NCBI GenBank assembly: GCA_905250075.1
Contig: CAJNOP010000059.1
Coordinates: 863,227-927,226, forward strand
Length of the DNA: 64,000 bases
From: Rotaria sp. Silwood1
Taxonomy: Eukaryota > Rotifera > Eurotatoria > Philodinida > Philodinidae
Direction of reading: 5' to 3'
Shown: positions 37,067 through 48,715 of the stretch, in pieces
How positions within the stretch are numbered: position 1 is the first letter of the stretch
Layout of the letters: each line of letters begins with the position of its first letter
Position numbers and translations under genes: made by a program
The notes under the pieces: model-generated
Told to the model about the DNA's origin: nothing
The model's database searches: none
Seen by the model: the letters and a program-made list of their open reading frames with translations, nothing else

Positions 37067-38214
37067 CTAAAAGAAAAAATAAATGTCAATGTATTTTCTT
37101 GAGTTAATTGGTTTCTCTATTATGCTACTAGATTAATAAACTATATGAAAGTAGAAACAGGAATTTGAATGTTTCTAATGAAACCTTATCGGTTATTATT
37201 GATAGACAAATAAGCATAATTTATGATTATAAAAGAATTTAAAAGAAAACTTTTTTTAAATATTAATAGTATATTACATTGTATCTCATTAATAATTAAC
37301 AGTAGATTTTAATTTTTCTTCATACTATTTTGATGATATTGATATAAAAACAAAAATAAAATTAAGGAATTCACAAAGTTTGTATAGAATAGCAACTGAC
37401 TAAGTATGATGATATTTGTAATAATTTTGATTAACTCATTCTTAATAATATATAGAACAAAATAATGATGTCAAAAATAGGTGACGGAGAAGTTGTCCTT
37501 GAAAATTAATACTGTTTTTTTTTAGAAAAATACTTAATATTGATAATAGAGAGAAGCGTCAAGAAAGACAGATATAAGCAGTTGAAATAAGCCAGTCGTG
37601 TTTTAGTTTTTGAAAAAAGAAAGACAATGAGAAGGTGTATTTTCTTATTTGGATACTTACTCCATCTAGAGAAGATGGAAAAAATAAAGTGTCGTATAAT
37701 AGAATAATCAGCAAGAAATATGAATTTTCAATCATTGCGTTACAAAGCTTCTTTGTAGAACTACACTAATAGATTCAGAAAATCAATTATAGGACGAAAA
37801 TTTTATTTCTTTATACGCTCCATTTAAAACATTATCAGCTCAATTTTTGTTAATTGTTGTGTCAGTGATAATTGAAACGATTTTCAACTGGAAGAAGCTG
37901 TTGAATTCTGTTAACTTTCGTAACAAGTGAAATCGTCGAATGCTGTAGCAGAAACTTTCGGCATATTTCTTTGTCGGATAAATTAAAAAGAAATTAACAG
38001 TGGTAATCGAATTCAGTATTATTTATTTTGAGAAAAAACTCTCTTGATGTATCAATTGATCAATGTTAAAGAGTATATCTACTGAATTATTTCATTCCTT
38101 GTCTTAGAATAATTAATAATGATAATGCAGTTTAATATAGTTATACAATTAATCTGAAATGTTCGATCTTCTTACTAAGTATGGTGCTCATCAGTAGTGC
38201 TAATGATGACCAAA
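37067..38214. other. Intergenic upstream of FPGS, no gene seen
   Basis: AT-rich DNA that should contain the FPGS promoter. I find no long coding-like frame, repeat or RNA gene before the foldback element at 38215. Confidence 0.45.
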
Positions 38215-38815
38215 TTTACGAGAAAAAGCTTCTAAGTATCAAATTACTTTTGAAAAAGAACTTTGTGCATCATGTAGGTTCTAATAAGCTATGAATACTC
38301 TGAAAAGAGTTTGATATAATAGCGTATAACTGCTGAATTACTGAATTTTTACCGTATTTTTTAGCAGAATACCGTGATCACCCTTATGAACATCAGGAAA
38401 ATTGAGTTTCGAATCTCGAGTTGAAACTTTGTATAGAGATAAGCCTTAATGAGAATAGTTTATTGTAAAAGTTTCAAATTTTTTGATTACTTTTATTCTG
38501 AAATACGAATATTGGCATTACCGGTTGCATCTGAGAAACCTGAAAAACATGCTTTTGCCACATCTGTATCTTATGATAGAAGTAATTACAAGATCTGAAA
38601 CTTTTACAAGAAACTATTCTTATTAAGACCTATCTATATAATTTACTGGAGTTCTTAAAAGGGACCATGACATTCTGCTAAGAATACAGTATTTTAACAG
38701 TGATAAACTATTAGAATAAAATCTTTTCAGGGCACTCATAGCTTATCAGAACCTACATGATGCACACAATCCTGGATAAAAATCATTTTAATATTAAGAA
38801 ATAATCTCTCGTTAA
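38215..38815. mobile_element. Foldback element copy B, about 600 bp, intergenic
   Basis: Long inverted arms: GTGCATCATGTAGGTTCTAA then TAAGCTATGA (from 38265) is mirrored by the complement of TCATAGCTTATCAGAACCTA then CATGATGCAC (ending about 38765). The homology continues outward to TTACGAGA on the left and the complement of TCTCTCGTTAA on the right. The centre carries the blocks shared with copy A. No clear target duplication and no coding capacity. Class unknown. Confidence 0.7.
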
Positions 38816-40099
38816 TAAAAACAAAAAAAAGATGACACCAAAATTCCAGATTGATTGTAAAAATATAGTAAACTGTATTGTTCATATCAATGATTATCAT
38901 AATGATTACTTATCATCATTTTTAGCAAATATGTGCCTAGTTTTAATACTATTTATAGTTTCGTTTCCGATGTCCGGAAATATCGAAATTAATGTAAAAT
39001 CGGAAACTATGGTATTTATATAATTAGATATATTGAAATATTATGTTCAATAATAATGTTTAGTTTTGTCTATCAAGATATATATATTGACAAAAAAATT
39101 TTACAAATTATTTCAATAATTCAGATTATTTAGAAAAAAACAGTTAGTAATTTGATCGTTCGATCATGTAAAAGTGATTTATTCTATACAAATAATTTAA
39201 ACAACCTTAAAATATTTCTTCAGAAATATCTACTTAATTCAATAGCGTATCCCTATAAATTATCATTTTTCTATTAGAATTCGTCCTTCACACGTATTTT
39301 TTATCAGTTTCCCAGGCTAATTTACAAGTGTTTTATTTACATATGGTAATCAACGTCATAAAAGCATGACCTATAAAATCTACGTTTTTTTTTGCTCATA
39401 TCAAACAACAACATACAAATATTTCTTATCGAATGATTACTTAATCAAATTCTAGGCCATATCATCTTTCGTAATACTGTTATAGATAAGAGAATAAAAA
39501 ATTCTTTCTCACACGGTCATCATAGTCACTCTATATTTCTTTTGTCAATAATGATATCAATTAGAGAATCAAAGAACAAAAAACAAAAACGAGAAGCTCA
39601 AGATATTTCTAGAGCAAAAAATAATCATAGAATATGTTTTAATGAAAAGAGTTTCAGGTATCTGATATACATAAATATACATAAGCATAATTTACAAGAG
39701 AAGTAATCGTAATGAGAAAAGAAAACTTGAGACAACAAATTATATACAATAAAAGAAGTTATGAATATTAATTAATAAAAATAAACAAAAAAAACATGGC
39801 ACAATTCATTGTTAATTGAAGAAAGTAGTTTTACCCTTTTGTTTTTTTTCTACTTGTCAATCATAATAATACTAATATAAAGAAAACAAACAATCGATAG
39901 CTAGATTATGGAAATATGACTAGACAAATAGGAACAGAAGACGAAAAGACGTACAGAAGCATTGATTTTTTTTTGAAATAACAAATTGAATTTTCGTTTA
40001 AACAGAAAAGAAGCAAAAGAAAAAAAAAACAAAACAAAACCTGTTAACATCACTGTTTTTGCACGCGGGTCAATAGATTAATGAGTTCTTTTTTTATTT
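38816..40099. other. Intergenic, no gene seen
   Basis: AT-rich spacer downstream of the YPEL gene (minus strand). The small open frame at 38832-39023 has no recognisable feature. The 3' UTR of YPEL should lie just below 40100. Confidence 0.45.
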
Positions 40100-40736
40100 T
40101 TATTTTCTTATATATTCTGAATGATCAACATTATCATCATCCCATCCATTATCTTTAATCATATGTACAAGTTCAATTATATATTTGCCTTCTTTATATT
40201 TTTGACTGGATTCAAATGCATGTTCCTATATTTAAACAAAAAAGGAAAGAAACAATTTTTTTCTTCATTTGCAAATATGAAAATTTATATATTTACATAT
40301 TTCCAACCAAGTAATGTTTTACAACATTCACAATAAATATCAGCTACTTCATGCAAACCAGTCAGTAGAACTCGTTCTTCAGCAGCACTTGTATTTACAT
40401 TAACACTAATATAAAGAAAAAAAAACAAGAGAACTAATCAAAATATTCAATGAATAAATGCAGATAACATACACAGAATTGAATAGATATGCACGACCTT
40501 GACTACCTTGAAATGACTAAAATAAGAAAACATTTTGATGTAATTTGTTTTTTTTTGAGCATCATTTCTTTTTTTTTGTTTTTTTGTTTAATTACTTTAG
40601 AAATTAATTCATCATGATTAGCCAATTGAGCTCGACAATGAAGGCAAGAATAAGTCCGATGCGTTTTAGCTGGTAAATAAAGTTGAAATAATTTGCCAAG
40701 CGTTTTTGAACCGCCATGATGACTATTCTTAACCAT
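40100..40736 (-). CDS. Yippee-like protein (YPEL1-4 type), 4 exons
   Basis: Small zinc-binding Yippee-domain protein of unknown biochemical role, linked in animals to centrosome and nucleolus localisation and to growth control. Exons 40736-40596, 40516-40473, 40405-40297 and 40225-40100 join to 139 residues. Nearly the whole protein is the Yippee domain: [20 protein letters not shown] (zinc ligands C31 and C34), [35 protein letters not shown] (C87, C90), [18 protein letters not shown] and [11 protein letters not shown]. The tight match is to YPEL1-4 and not YPEL5; which paralogue cannot be told. The C-terminus has a short acidic extension ([13 protein letters not shown]). A TAG acceptor 12 nt before the ATG suggests a spliced 5' UTR. 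Confidence 0.95.
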
Positions 40737-43700
40737 CTTTTGGCGGACCTACATCAAAGAAAAGGAAATAATTAAAGTTAAAATAAGAAATTCATTATTC
40801 AATCTATTGACTGACATAGACAGTAACAAAAAACAAGAGAACTGACCACATCAACTTATAAACTTCATCAAAGAAACATAAGTGACACGCGTCACGTGTG
40901 TTGTTCTATTATTGATTTATTCCTTCGGTTGCATATTTCTTGTCTCAACTCTCATTTTTTTTATCAGGCTATTGTAAGTCTTGATGAGAAAAACAAACAA
41001 AGAATTCTCAACAGAGTACGAGTTGACGGAAATTAAATGCATTGATGAAAAATGGATCGATCTAAGGTCAAACGACTTTTTCACTTTTGATGACAAGTCT
41101 TTTCTAAGTCTCGTTATAATGTATATAAAAATAATAACCATGTACATTCTTGTATGTACTTATCTGAGGTAACATGAAAAGTTGAAGACGAGACATAAGC
41201 ACTTATCTTTTTGTCTACTATATTCGTCGTCTCTCATCATACTCAAACTACACCCATAATAAACAACTTGAATTTTGATGACCATATACATATATCACAA
41301 AGTGCATCGATTCAATCGATCATTGAACATATATGAGTAAAAAAGAAAGAAAAAAGTAAAGAAAGAAAAAAATTCATTGAGCGTATCCAAGTTATGTTCT
41401 TTTTTTCTCTATCAAGCGACATAGTTGATCTATATTTGTACTCCTTGCGCAATTGAATCAATACAGATGTGTGTTCGTTAATACAGTACATGCAAAACTT
41501 ATTAGATATATATATATATTTGCTGTGTTCCCTTACGTTGTTCCAAGTGCTCTCTCTCTCTCTCTTTAATCCAATAATGATGAACAGCTTGCATAACTCT
41601 TACAACAAGAATAAAACACTTGTAATCATAACTTTGACTGTACAATTAAAAAAGAAAACTTTTCTACATCGAAAGGTCGATATCTCTAAGTATATTGATT
41701 ATTACTTCATCTGTATGTATTTATATATATATACAAACTGAAGGACAATGTCGTTTAGATAGTCTATATTTACGATGGTACAAAAGAAAAAAACATTCAT
41801 ACACAACATTTACTCAATATGTTCATGAGAGCAACAAAAAAGAAAAAAAAAATCTTGATTAGCCAACGAAGCAGAAGGACAAACAGACAGATATATCACT
41901 GTCGAGACAGAGATATTTATCTCTAAGTCTCTGTTTTTTTTCTCAATGAACATCATCAATATGAATGCAATTAAGCATAAATATAGAAAATAACTTACGG
42001 TAGAAAGAAATGTCCAACAGGTTGCCACCACGATGATTTAATGATGAATACAATTTGAAGAAATAAGACGACAGATCTTATTGTGAAATGTCGTCAAAAT
42101 ATGATTACAAACAAAATTCTATTCAACAAAAAAAGAAAAGAAAAAGAAATTTTCTTCTTTTTTTTTTGTATTTAAGAATCTGAAAAGTCAAGGACTTGCT
42201 GTTACTATAACAATTGCTTAAACAAAAGTCAAATATTTGCGTCAAACGTTTTGTATGAATGTACACATATGTATGTATATTGAAATTTATTACATAATAC
42301 TTCTAAACATGCTTTGATGTGATGACCGAAATGACATTTGTTTGACGCTTCAAGTGGTTCTGTATTCTTTTTCTTTTCTAACTCCTCAGGAGACAAATTG
42401 ACCGGAAACAACATTTAGACAGATTGATAAAAAAGAACGAAGATGAGACGTTCATGAAGGATAAATACTAACCTTGCTTTTGTCACAATACTACGCTAAT
42501 TTTGTTCTTTAACATTTTCTATGAGTTTTTCTTTTTCTTTCTATACAACCCTATAACAACGAGCTAATTCCTTCTCATAGGACAATGGCAAACGTTTTTT
42601 TTTCTATAGACTATGGTTCATCTTGAATTTCCGTTTCTCGTCATAGGACATCTCGGACGATAATTTGCGTCATATAAGTTTTTCTAGTTAGCTGATTAGC
42701 AAACTGACTACTGATTTTTGTTGACGTATAATACAATGTCAATCTATGTAAAAAGTGATTTATGGCGAATAAAAATCAGTTGTGCTGCTCTCGAGGATTG
42801 AGGAACTCCGATGACGCGCTTGCTTTCGGCAACTCTTTTTTTTTATTATGATTCGTCTAAGAAATAAAGATGTTGAAAACTTCTGATGACTATATGAAGG
42901 CACACGCAGGCGCTTATGATCAGAAAAAAAGACGAAGACGGCATCGGCAAAATAGTGGTAGTGACGACGCGCGAGCTAGAAAACGGCAGAATAGGATTGA
43001 CACTGTCCCCGTGTGTGTGTATATGCATGGCTCTCTTTCTCTTCTCTCTCGTTCTATACTTTTCTTCTTCTGTCTCTTTTTCTATATTGTCTCGCTCGTG
43101 TTTTTACCTCCTCGAACAACTTTTTTTTCATGTATATGACATAAGGGGAAGTAAGGGTTCACACAGAATTTGATATAAACCAAACTATTATAGTCATTCC
43201 CAATACTGTGTTTGGATGATTTTGTTTGTATTTAATGCTAATAACGAAGTTATTCATGTCTATACAAATAAATGTAGTCTTTCCGTCTCCAGATAGTTTC
43301 AATTTGATCAAGGTCAAAATAAGTCTTTTACTTTTCTATATAATAGTTGTTCGACAGAACTGATTGAAACATCATCATGAATCGTATATAGCCTTGTGTT
43401 GATTGCGTGCTGCTGTCTTGCTCTGCGTTTTTTTTTCGAGTGCTATACTCTTATTGAATTGGTGATGAAATGAGTACAACTCCGTAAGGGAAAGATAGAT
43501 GGGAAGAAATGTTCGAAAACGCTTGACCTTGTTAGAATTCGTTTGCGGACAATCAATAGATCAGATATAGGTGAAAAAGATAAGTATTAAATTCTATGGT
43601 AATTTAAAATTAACGAATAGTATTTAGTTCTTATCGAAAAAACAAAAAAAAATAGAACAAAATTTACTTGTTATATAAAGTTGTACGCGTTGTTTGAGAA

Positions 43701-46134
43701 TAAATTGACTATGAACAAATAGATGGTGATAATGTTTGGCGCGGAGTTGATAATAAGGTAGACAGGCAAGCAAAAAAAAAGAAATAATTAGAAAGCGTTA
43801 TACTATTCTTATAGCTTCGTCTTTTTCTTTTTTTTCTGCTTAGATGTCGTCAATATTGTTGTTGTTCTTCGTCTTACTGTTGTTGACGATAGTCAAATCT
43901 TGTCGACTAGTTGTATTTTTGTTTCTGTTGTTAGAACGAGAAGAAGGTTGTTTGAGCATTTGAAACGCAAAAAAACAACATCCTTCGTCTGACGTTCGTC
44001 TCATAAAAAAACTGTGCCTACGCAATGCTCACGTCCTGAGAAAAATGCGCTTTAGGCGCGCTCGCGATCAGCTGCTACTATTTTCCTCTATCGTTTTTAC
44101 TCTCTGTCTTTCTCTCTTACTTTTCTTCCTTTCCTTGTACTTCACATTTCTTCTATTACTCTACTCATATGATGATGCTTCACGCGCATTCATACCCGTT
44201 GTTGTTGCGTTGTTTTATATGATGATAGTAATAGCGTGCTCTATAAAAAAAGAAGAAGAAAAAAGCCTAAAGAATAGAAGATAGACAAAGAAAATCATCT
44301 GTCAATAGAGTGCATGCATGCATCCGTATTACTCGGATGAAGATTCTTGAAAAGTTTTTGTTCCAGATACTGATCTGTCTTATTGAAATATTCATAGAAT
44401 AAATATGAGAAAAGAAAAAGAAATTCAATGCGTCACAAATCACTATAATTAAAGAGGCATGCATAAAAGCAAAAATGTTATTGCCGATGATGAAGAATGG
44501 ACATCATATATCCACTTGAGACATTTTCGATATATTGAAAATTATTCAACCGACAACCGATCGATTTTTAACAATTTAAATTATTCACATACACTCAATA
44601 ATTCTTAATCTAATTTTCGCCCTTTTGTATAAATCTAACATAAACATCGATCATGTTTCTATATACAAATGTATAGACACTATAAATTTGTTGAGAACAG
44701 TGGTATTTATTCACACTGAAATTGAACATCGAAGAAGTATTATTATGATCAGATGATGATCATATATATATGTATGTATGTAATGTAGTATAAATGCCAA
44801 ATCACGGTTGGTTTCATTTTACATTAGTTCTATGCATCGCCTTTTCTCTATTGTTGATTTACATCTATATATATGTATAGGTGCACAATAAGTAATTATG
44901 CGACGCGACAAAATGATGCAATTGACATCAGTATGTTCTTTTGTCTATGAATATATATATATATATATGTATATGTATGTATATATTTTACACAAAAGTA
45001 ATTCCTGTAAAGAAAATAGATTAAAAAAATGCAAATTTACTTTTGCCTTTTCTCTTCTTATTTCGTGTTTATAACAAAGACAAGTGATAATGAGACAGGT
45101 TGATTAGATTCAATATGAAATCTAGCTGTGAATTTAATGCAAATTCAAGAATAAAGAATAAATCGTACTAAGTCTGCTTAACATATATTGTAAATGTTAA
45201 TCGATAAAATATCCTTGAATAAATAAAGTTTATTTATTTGATGTGAAAAAGAAAAAACACTAAAAGCAATGATGTATTAAAAAAAAACTTATCGATTTTT
45301 TTCAATATAAATGACATCAATCATAAGTCATTGTTCAATGTAGGTCATTTTATTCTGAACTTATTTTCTACACTTTATTCATTGATTATTCGATCAATAT
45401 TCAATTTTATTATAGTACATCTATTGATGCTAAACAGATATCAAAGTCATCACATGTTTTTTGTTTTATTTTCAGTACAAATAATCACCATATAAGATCA
45501 CCATATGCCATCCTTTATAGTTAGGATAAACAATGTGATCGATTTTATTTTATAAATCGCCTACAAATACTAGTATTGGTCTAATGGTGTTATAACGATT
45601 CGAAAAAACAAGCAATAGATATTTCAGCGACTACTATAAACAACAATATACTTCATGTTTTACGATATTTAGAAAATTAATTTTTGTTTTTGATTTCATC
45701 AATGATTTTTTTTACGTGTAATTGATAATTAATTTATTATTATGCCGAATCTCTGATGACTAATTAATCAGTTACAAATTAAAGAATATAATACTATGGT
45801 AGCATATGATGATTCACGTTGAATGTATGCATGGAAAAATACGACATTAGGATTAGCAGATCTATTATATTGTCGCATCGAACAGCATAGAATCGTTTTG
45901 TCACTTCAACTATAGAAAATCGATAAGGCTTGTTCAAAATGATCTATGATCGATGAATTGATCGCATATATGAAACGCTTTGGTGTAAATGTTAATCCGA
46001 TAGATGATAATCTGACACTTTCACTAAATTTACCAATGTGTAAAATGTATAAACGATTCAAAGTCAACAAAAAATGATTGTTTTAAAAAGCATGTATAGA
46101 TACTATAAAATGTATAAAAATTCTACTAACATAC
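40737..46134. other. 5.4-kb intergenic region with GC-richer patch at 42780-44250
   Basis: No supported gene. Simple repeats include CT runs near 41550 and alternating AT near 41510 and 44950. Between about 42780 and 44250 the sequence becomes richer in CG dinucleotides and pyrimidine tracts (for example GCGCTTTAGGCGCGCTCGCG at 44047), possibly a promoter or non-coding RNA region; the YPEL 5' end could lie here through a long 5' UTR intron. Open frames at 42229-42414, 42870-43173 and 44045-44284 lack splice partners and family motifs. Confidence 0.4.
46103..46120 (+). promoter_or_regulatory. TATA-like upstream element of 5S rRNA
   Basis: TATAAAATGTATAAAAA lies upstream at the distance where several invertebrates have a TATA-like 5S promoter element. 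The region is AT-rich, so the match carries limited weight. Confidence 0.4.
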
Positions 46135-46253
46135 GCTTACGGCCATACCACGTTGAATACACCAGTTCTCGTCCGATCACTGAAGTTAAGCAACGTCGGG
46201 CTCGGTTAGTACTTGGATGGGTGACCGCCTGGGAATACCGAGTGTCGTAAGCT
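46135..46253 (+). rRNA. 5S ribosomal RNA
   Basis: Full-length 5S rRNA gene. The ends pair (GCTTACGGCCATACCACG at the start, GTCGTAAGC at the end), and the body has the canonical GATCACTGAAGTTAAGCAAC, the internal control region GGTTAGTACTTGGATGGGTG and GGGAATACCGAGTG. The internal pol III promoter elements (box A and box C region) look intact, and a T run at 46253-46257 is a pol III terminator. A TATA-like stretch (TATAAAATGTATAAAAA) lies about 20-35 bp upstream. It is a single copy here, not in a tandem array. Confidence 0.97.
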
Positions 46254-46257
46254 TTTT
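46253..46257 (+). terminator. Pol III terminator of 5S rRNA
   Basis: A run of five T directly after the 3' end of the 5S rRNA, the usual pol III stop. Confidence 0.8.
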
Positions 46258-46531
46258 ATTTTATATTTTCTTTTTTCTTCTTCAGTTCTAGGGTTTCTAA
46301 TGCTGTCAAAATACAAATACTTTTCGTACACTAAATCAATATTGACATGTGCAAATTTGCATTTTTCTATCATTGACTCAAGACATTGTTATGAATGAAA
46401 ATCTAATAGTTTTCTTTGATTTCTATATATTATTCACAAGCAAAATAAATGAAATATACAATAGAAGACAGTACATAAAATAAATATTAATTATATTGCA
46501 CTCATTTCATTATCGATCATTATTATATTCA

Positions 46532-47805
46532 TTATGAAATGGGAGGCATAACAACAGGAAAAACTTTTTTTCTTGATTCAACATTAATTGATTGATGATT
46601 CGATATTTGTTTTTCATTTCTATTTGATAATTTAGATGTTTGTTTAGTAGGTATACTTGGATTTGATAATTCATCATGTTGTTCTTTAGAAGTATTAATT
46701 GGTGGTAGTGTTGGTATTAATTGTGAACCAGAGACAGTTGCAAGATTTTGTGGAGGTATATTTGATAATGCCAATTGATAATTTTGATTTGAACGTTGTC
46801 TATGTTGATAATTAAGAGCTGTATTATATAATTCTAACATATAATTTGTACGAGGTGTCAACGGAAAGGAATTATGTTGAACAACACTTGAATGATTGTT
46901 TAAACGTTCCTGAATTCGAATTGTTTGAGGAGAAATAGACTAGAATAAGAATAAGAAGATATGTTATAGAAAAATTAGGTATACATTTTCTGATTTACAT
47001 GCACATTAGGTTTTGTTTTACGTGGTGGAATTGATGATTTTTGTACATATTTTTGATAATTTGAATCATAAAAATAAACCGAACGAGCAGTTGGAGGAGC
47101 TTTATACCATTGTGCAGGTGTTGTCGATTGACCTAATATACGTACATAATCTCTTGGTTGTGTTCGTTGTATTTGATTATGAACAAGTTGTACTTGTAAT
47201 TGTTCAATTAATTGTTTTTTATTTGATAATTTACTTCCATTAGTATCATCAATCTCAATATCATACATTGTCTGTTCTGGTGTATTCAAATGTAAAGTTT
47301 TAGTCATATTTGCAGTGACATCACTATATTCATCTCTTGAAATCAACACACTGGACAAATCTCTGTAAAAAAAAATAAAACGAGAGTAATCATCAACTTA
47401 TTTTGGCATTCTGGATATTATTTTCTTTTACGACTGTGACTCACAGCGACCATAATAAGGAAATTTTTTTTTGAAATAAAACAAAAGGAAACCTATATTT
47501 AATGAGGACGAGAAGAGGAAAAAGAAGGAAAATTATGAACTATTTAGAAAAAGACCATCTGGTAAAAATCAAGAGAAAGACTATTAAAACTCACGCCTTT
47601 TTTACCTAAGAATACTTTCATATTGCATTACTCAATAAACTTAAACGTCAAGATGAGAATTTTGAAAGAAGTAAGACAACTGTTTTACTCATTTGAATTT
47701 CCTTTTAGCATTATATGAAAGTAACTTGATACATTGATCGACTTACGTTGACGTGCAGCGAAATGAATCTAGTAGTAGCTGTTGTTCATTATTGTTTAAC
47801 AACAT
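46532..47805 (-). CDS. Unrecognised low-complexity protein, 276 aa, 3 exons
   Basis: Exons 47805-47747, 47362-46999 and 46939-46532 join in frame to 276 residues from MLLNNNEQQLLLDSFRCTST. It is hydrophilic, rich in Asn, Gln, Ser, Pro and Thr, with no signal or membrane segment. A Gln-rich possible helix (KKQLIEQLQVQLVHNQIQR) and a tyrosine-bearing stretch (QWYKAPPTARSVYFYDSNYQ) are the only distinctive parts. Probably an intrinsically disordered regulatory or scaffold protein; no family recognised. Clean GT-AG junctions and preserved frame argue for a real gene. The 5' intron is 384 nt, longer than most here. Confidence 0.65.
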
Positions 47806-48066
47806 TTTCTTATATTCGTATTGTTTCTTTCCGTTTACAATGCAATGTCTGATATTCAAATGAACGAAAGAGAAAATGCAGTAAAAGAGCGATTTTTCGT
47901 AAAAGAAAAAAACAACAAAAGACATTACTTTTTCATTAAATATAAAAATTTATAGAAAAATATTTGTTTTTACTTTTTAATGTATTTTAATAAGAAAAGA
48001 CAAAGTAAAGAAAAAAAAGAAAAAAAAGAAAAAAAAAGAAAGAATTATTCTCGGCTAATCCGATGT

Positions 48067-48715
48067 TTAGATTGTTACAATAATGATAATAAATGAAAAA
48101 AGTATAATCATAATCGATGGTATTTTCATGTGCGTATTATTACACAAAGATGTTTTACAACATGTATTACTTAATGCTGAACTCCCTTGAAATGCAAATG
48201 TACAACGTTTATTTCCACATGATCGACGAACACTAGCAGCAAAAACACCTTTCTATTAAAGAAACAAACAAAAATAAGAAGAGTTTTTTTCATTTTGTAA
48301 TACAATAAAATATACCCAACAGCTATGTTCACATTGTACTAATGGTATAGAATCATCTCCTCGAAATGGATCTCGACATAGATCACCATCACATTTATAA
48401 CATGTTATATTTTGATTTTCTTCTATTCATTTAAAAAAAAAGAGAACAAAAATATTTTTAATAACTATTTGTTAATATTTACCTTTTTTATCCTCATCAC
48501 GTTTTCGATCTTTTTTATCTCGCTCACGTTCATGTTTATCCAGTAAGGATTCTTCTTCATTGTTATGACCACCACGATTTCGATGATGTTTTATCGCCCA
48601 ATCTGTTTACATGTAAAAAATAAATTACTAATATTATATTGCTTCATTTTTACTTACTAAAATCAATAATAGTTAAAAGCAGAAGACCTCCAAGCAACAA
48701 AAAGATTCGATCCAT
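48067..48715 (-). CDS. Ly6/uPAR-type three-finger protein, probably GPI-anchored, 4 exons
   Basis: Exons 48715-48658, 48602-48483, 48422-48316 and 48252-48067 join to 156 residues. Signal peptide MDRIFLLLGGLLLLTIIDF. Then a very charged linker (KHERERDKKDRKRDEDKK) absent from typical family members. The LU domain opens with ITCYKCDGDLC and closes with CCKTSLCNN, ten cysteines in all, matching the family's C-x2-C start and CC-x4-CN end. The C-terminus (IPSIMIILFSFIIIIVTI) is hydrophobic without a basic tail, as in a GPI-attachment signal. Such proteins act at the cell surface in adhesion or receptor modulation; the partner is unknown. Confidence 0.82.

Noticed and set aside
42229..42414. 61-residue Cys-containing ORF
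   Set aside because: Starts with ATG and reads plausibly at first, but matches no known twin-Cys pattern and has no supporting splice or flanking features.
44045..44284. Hydrophobic 79-residue ORF
   Set aside because: Arises from a CT-rich tract; leucine/phenylalanine runs are expected from such DNA.
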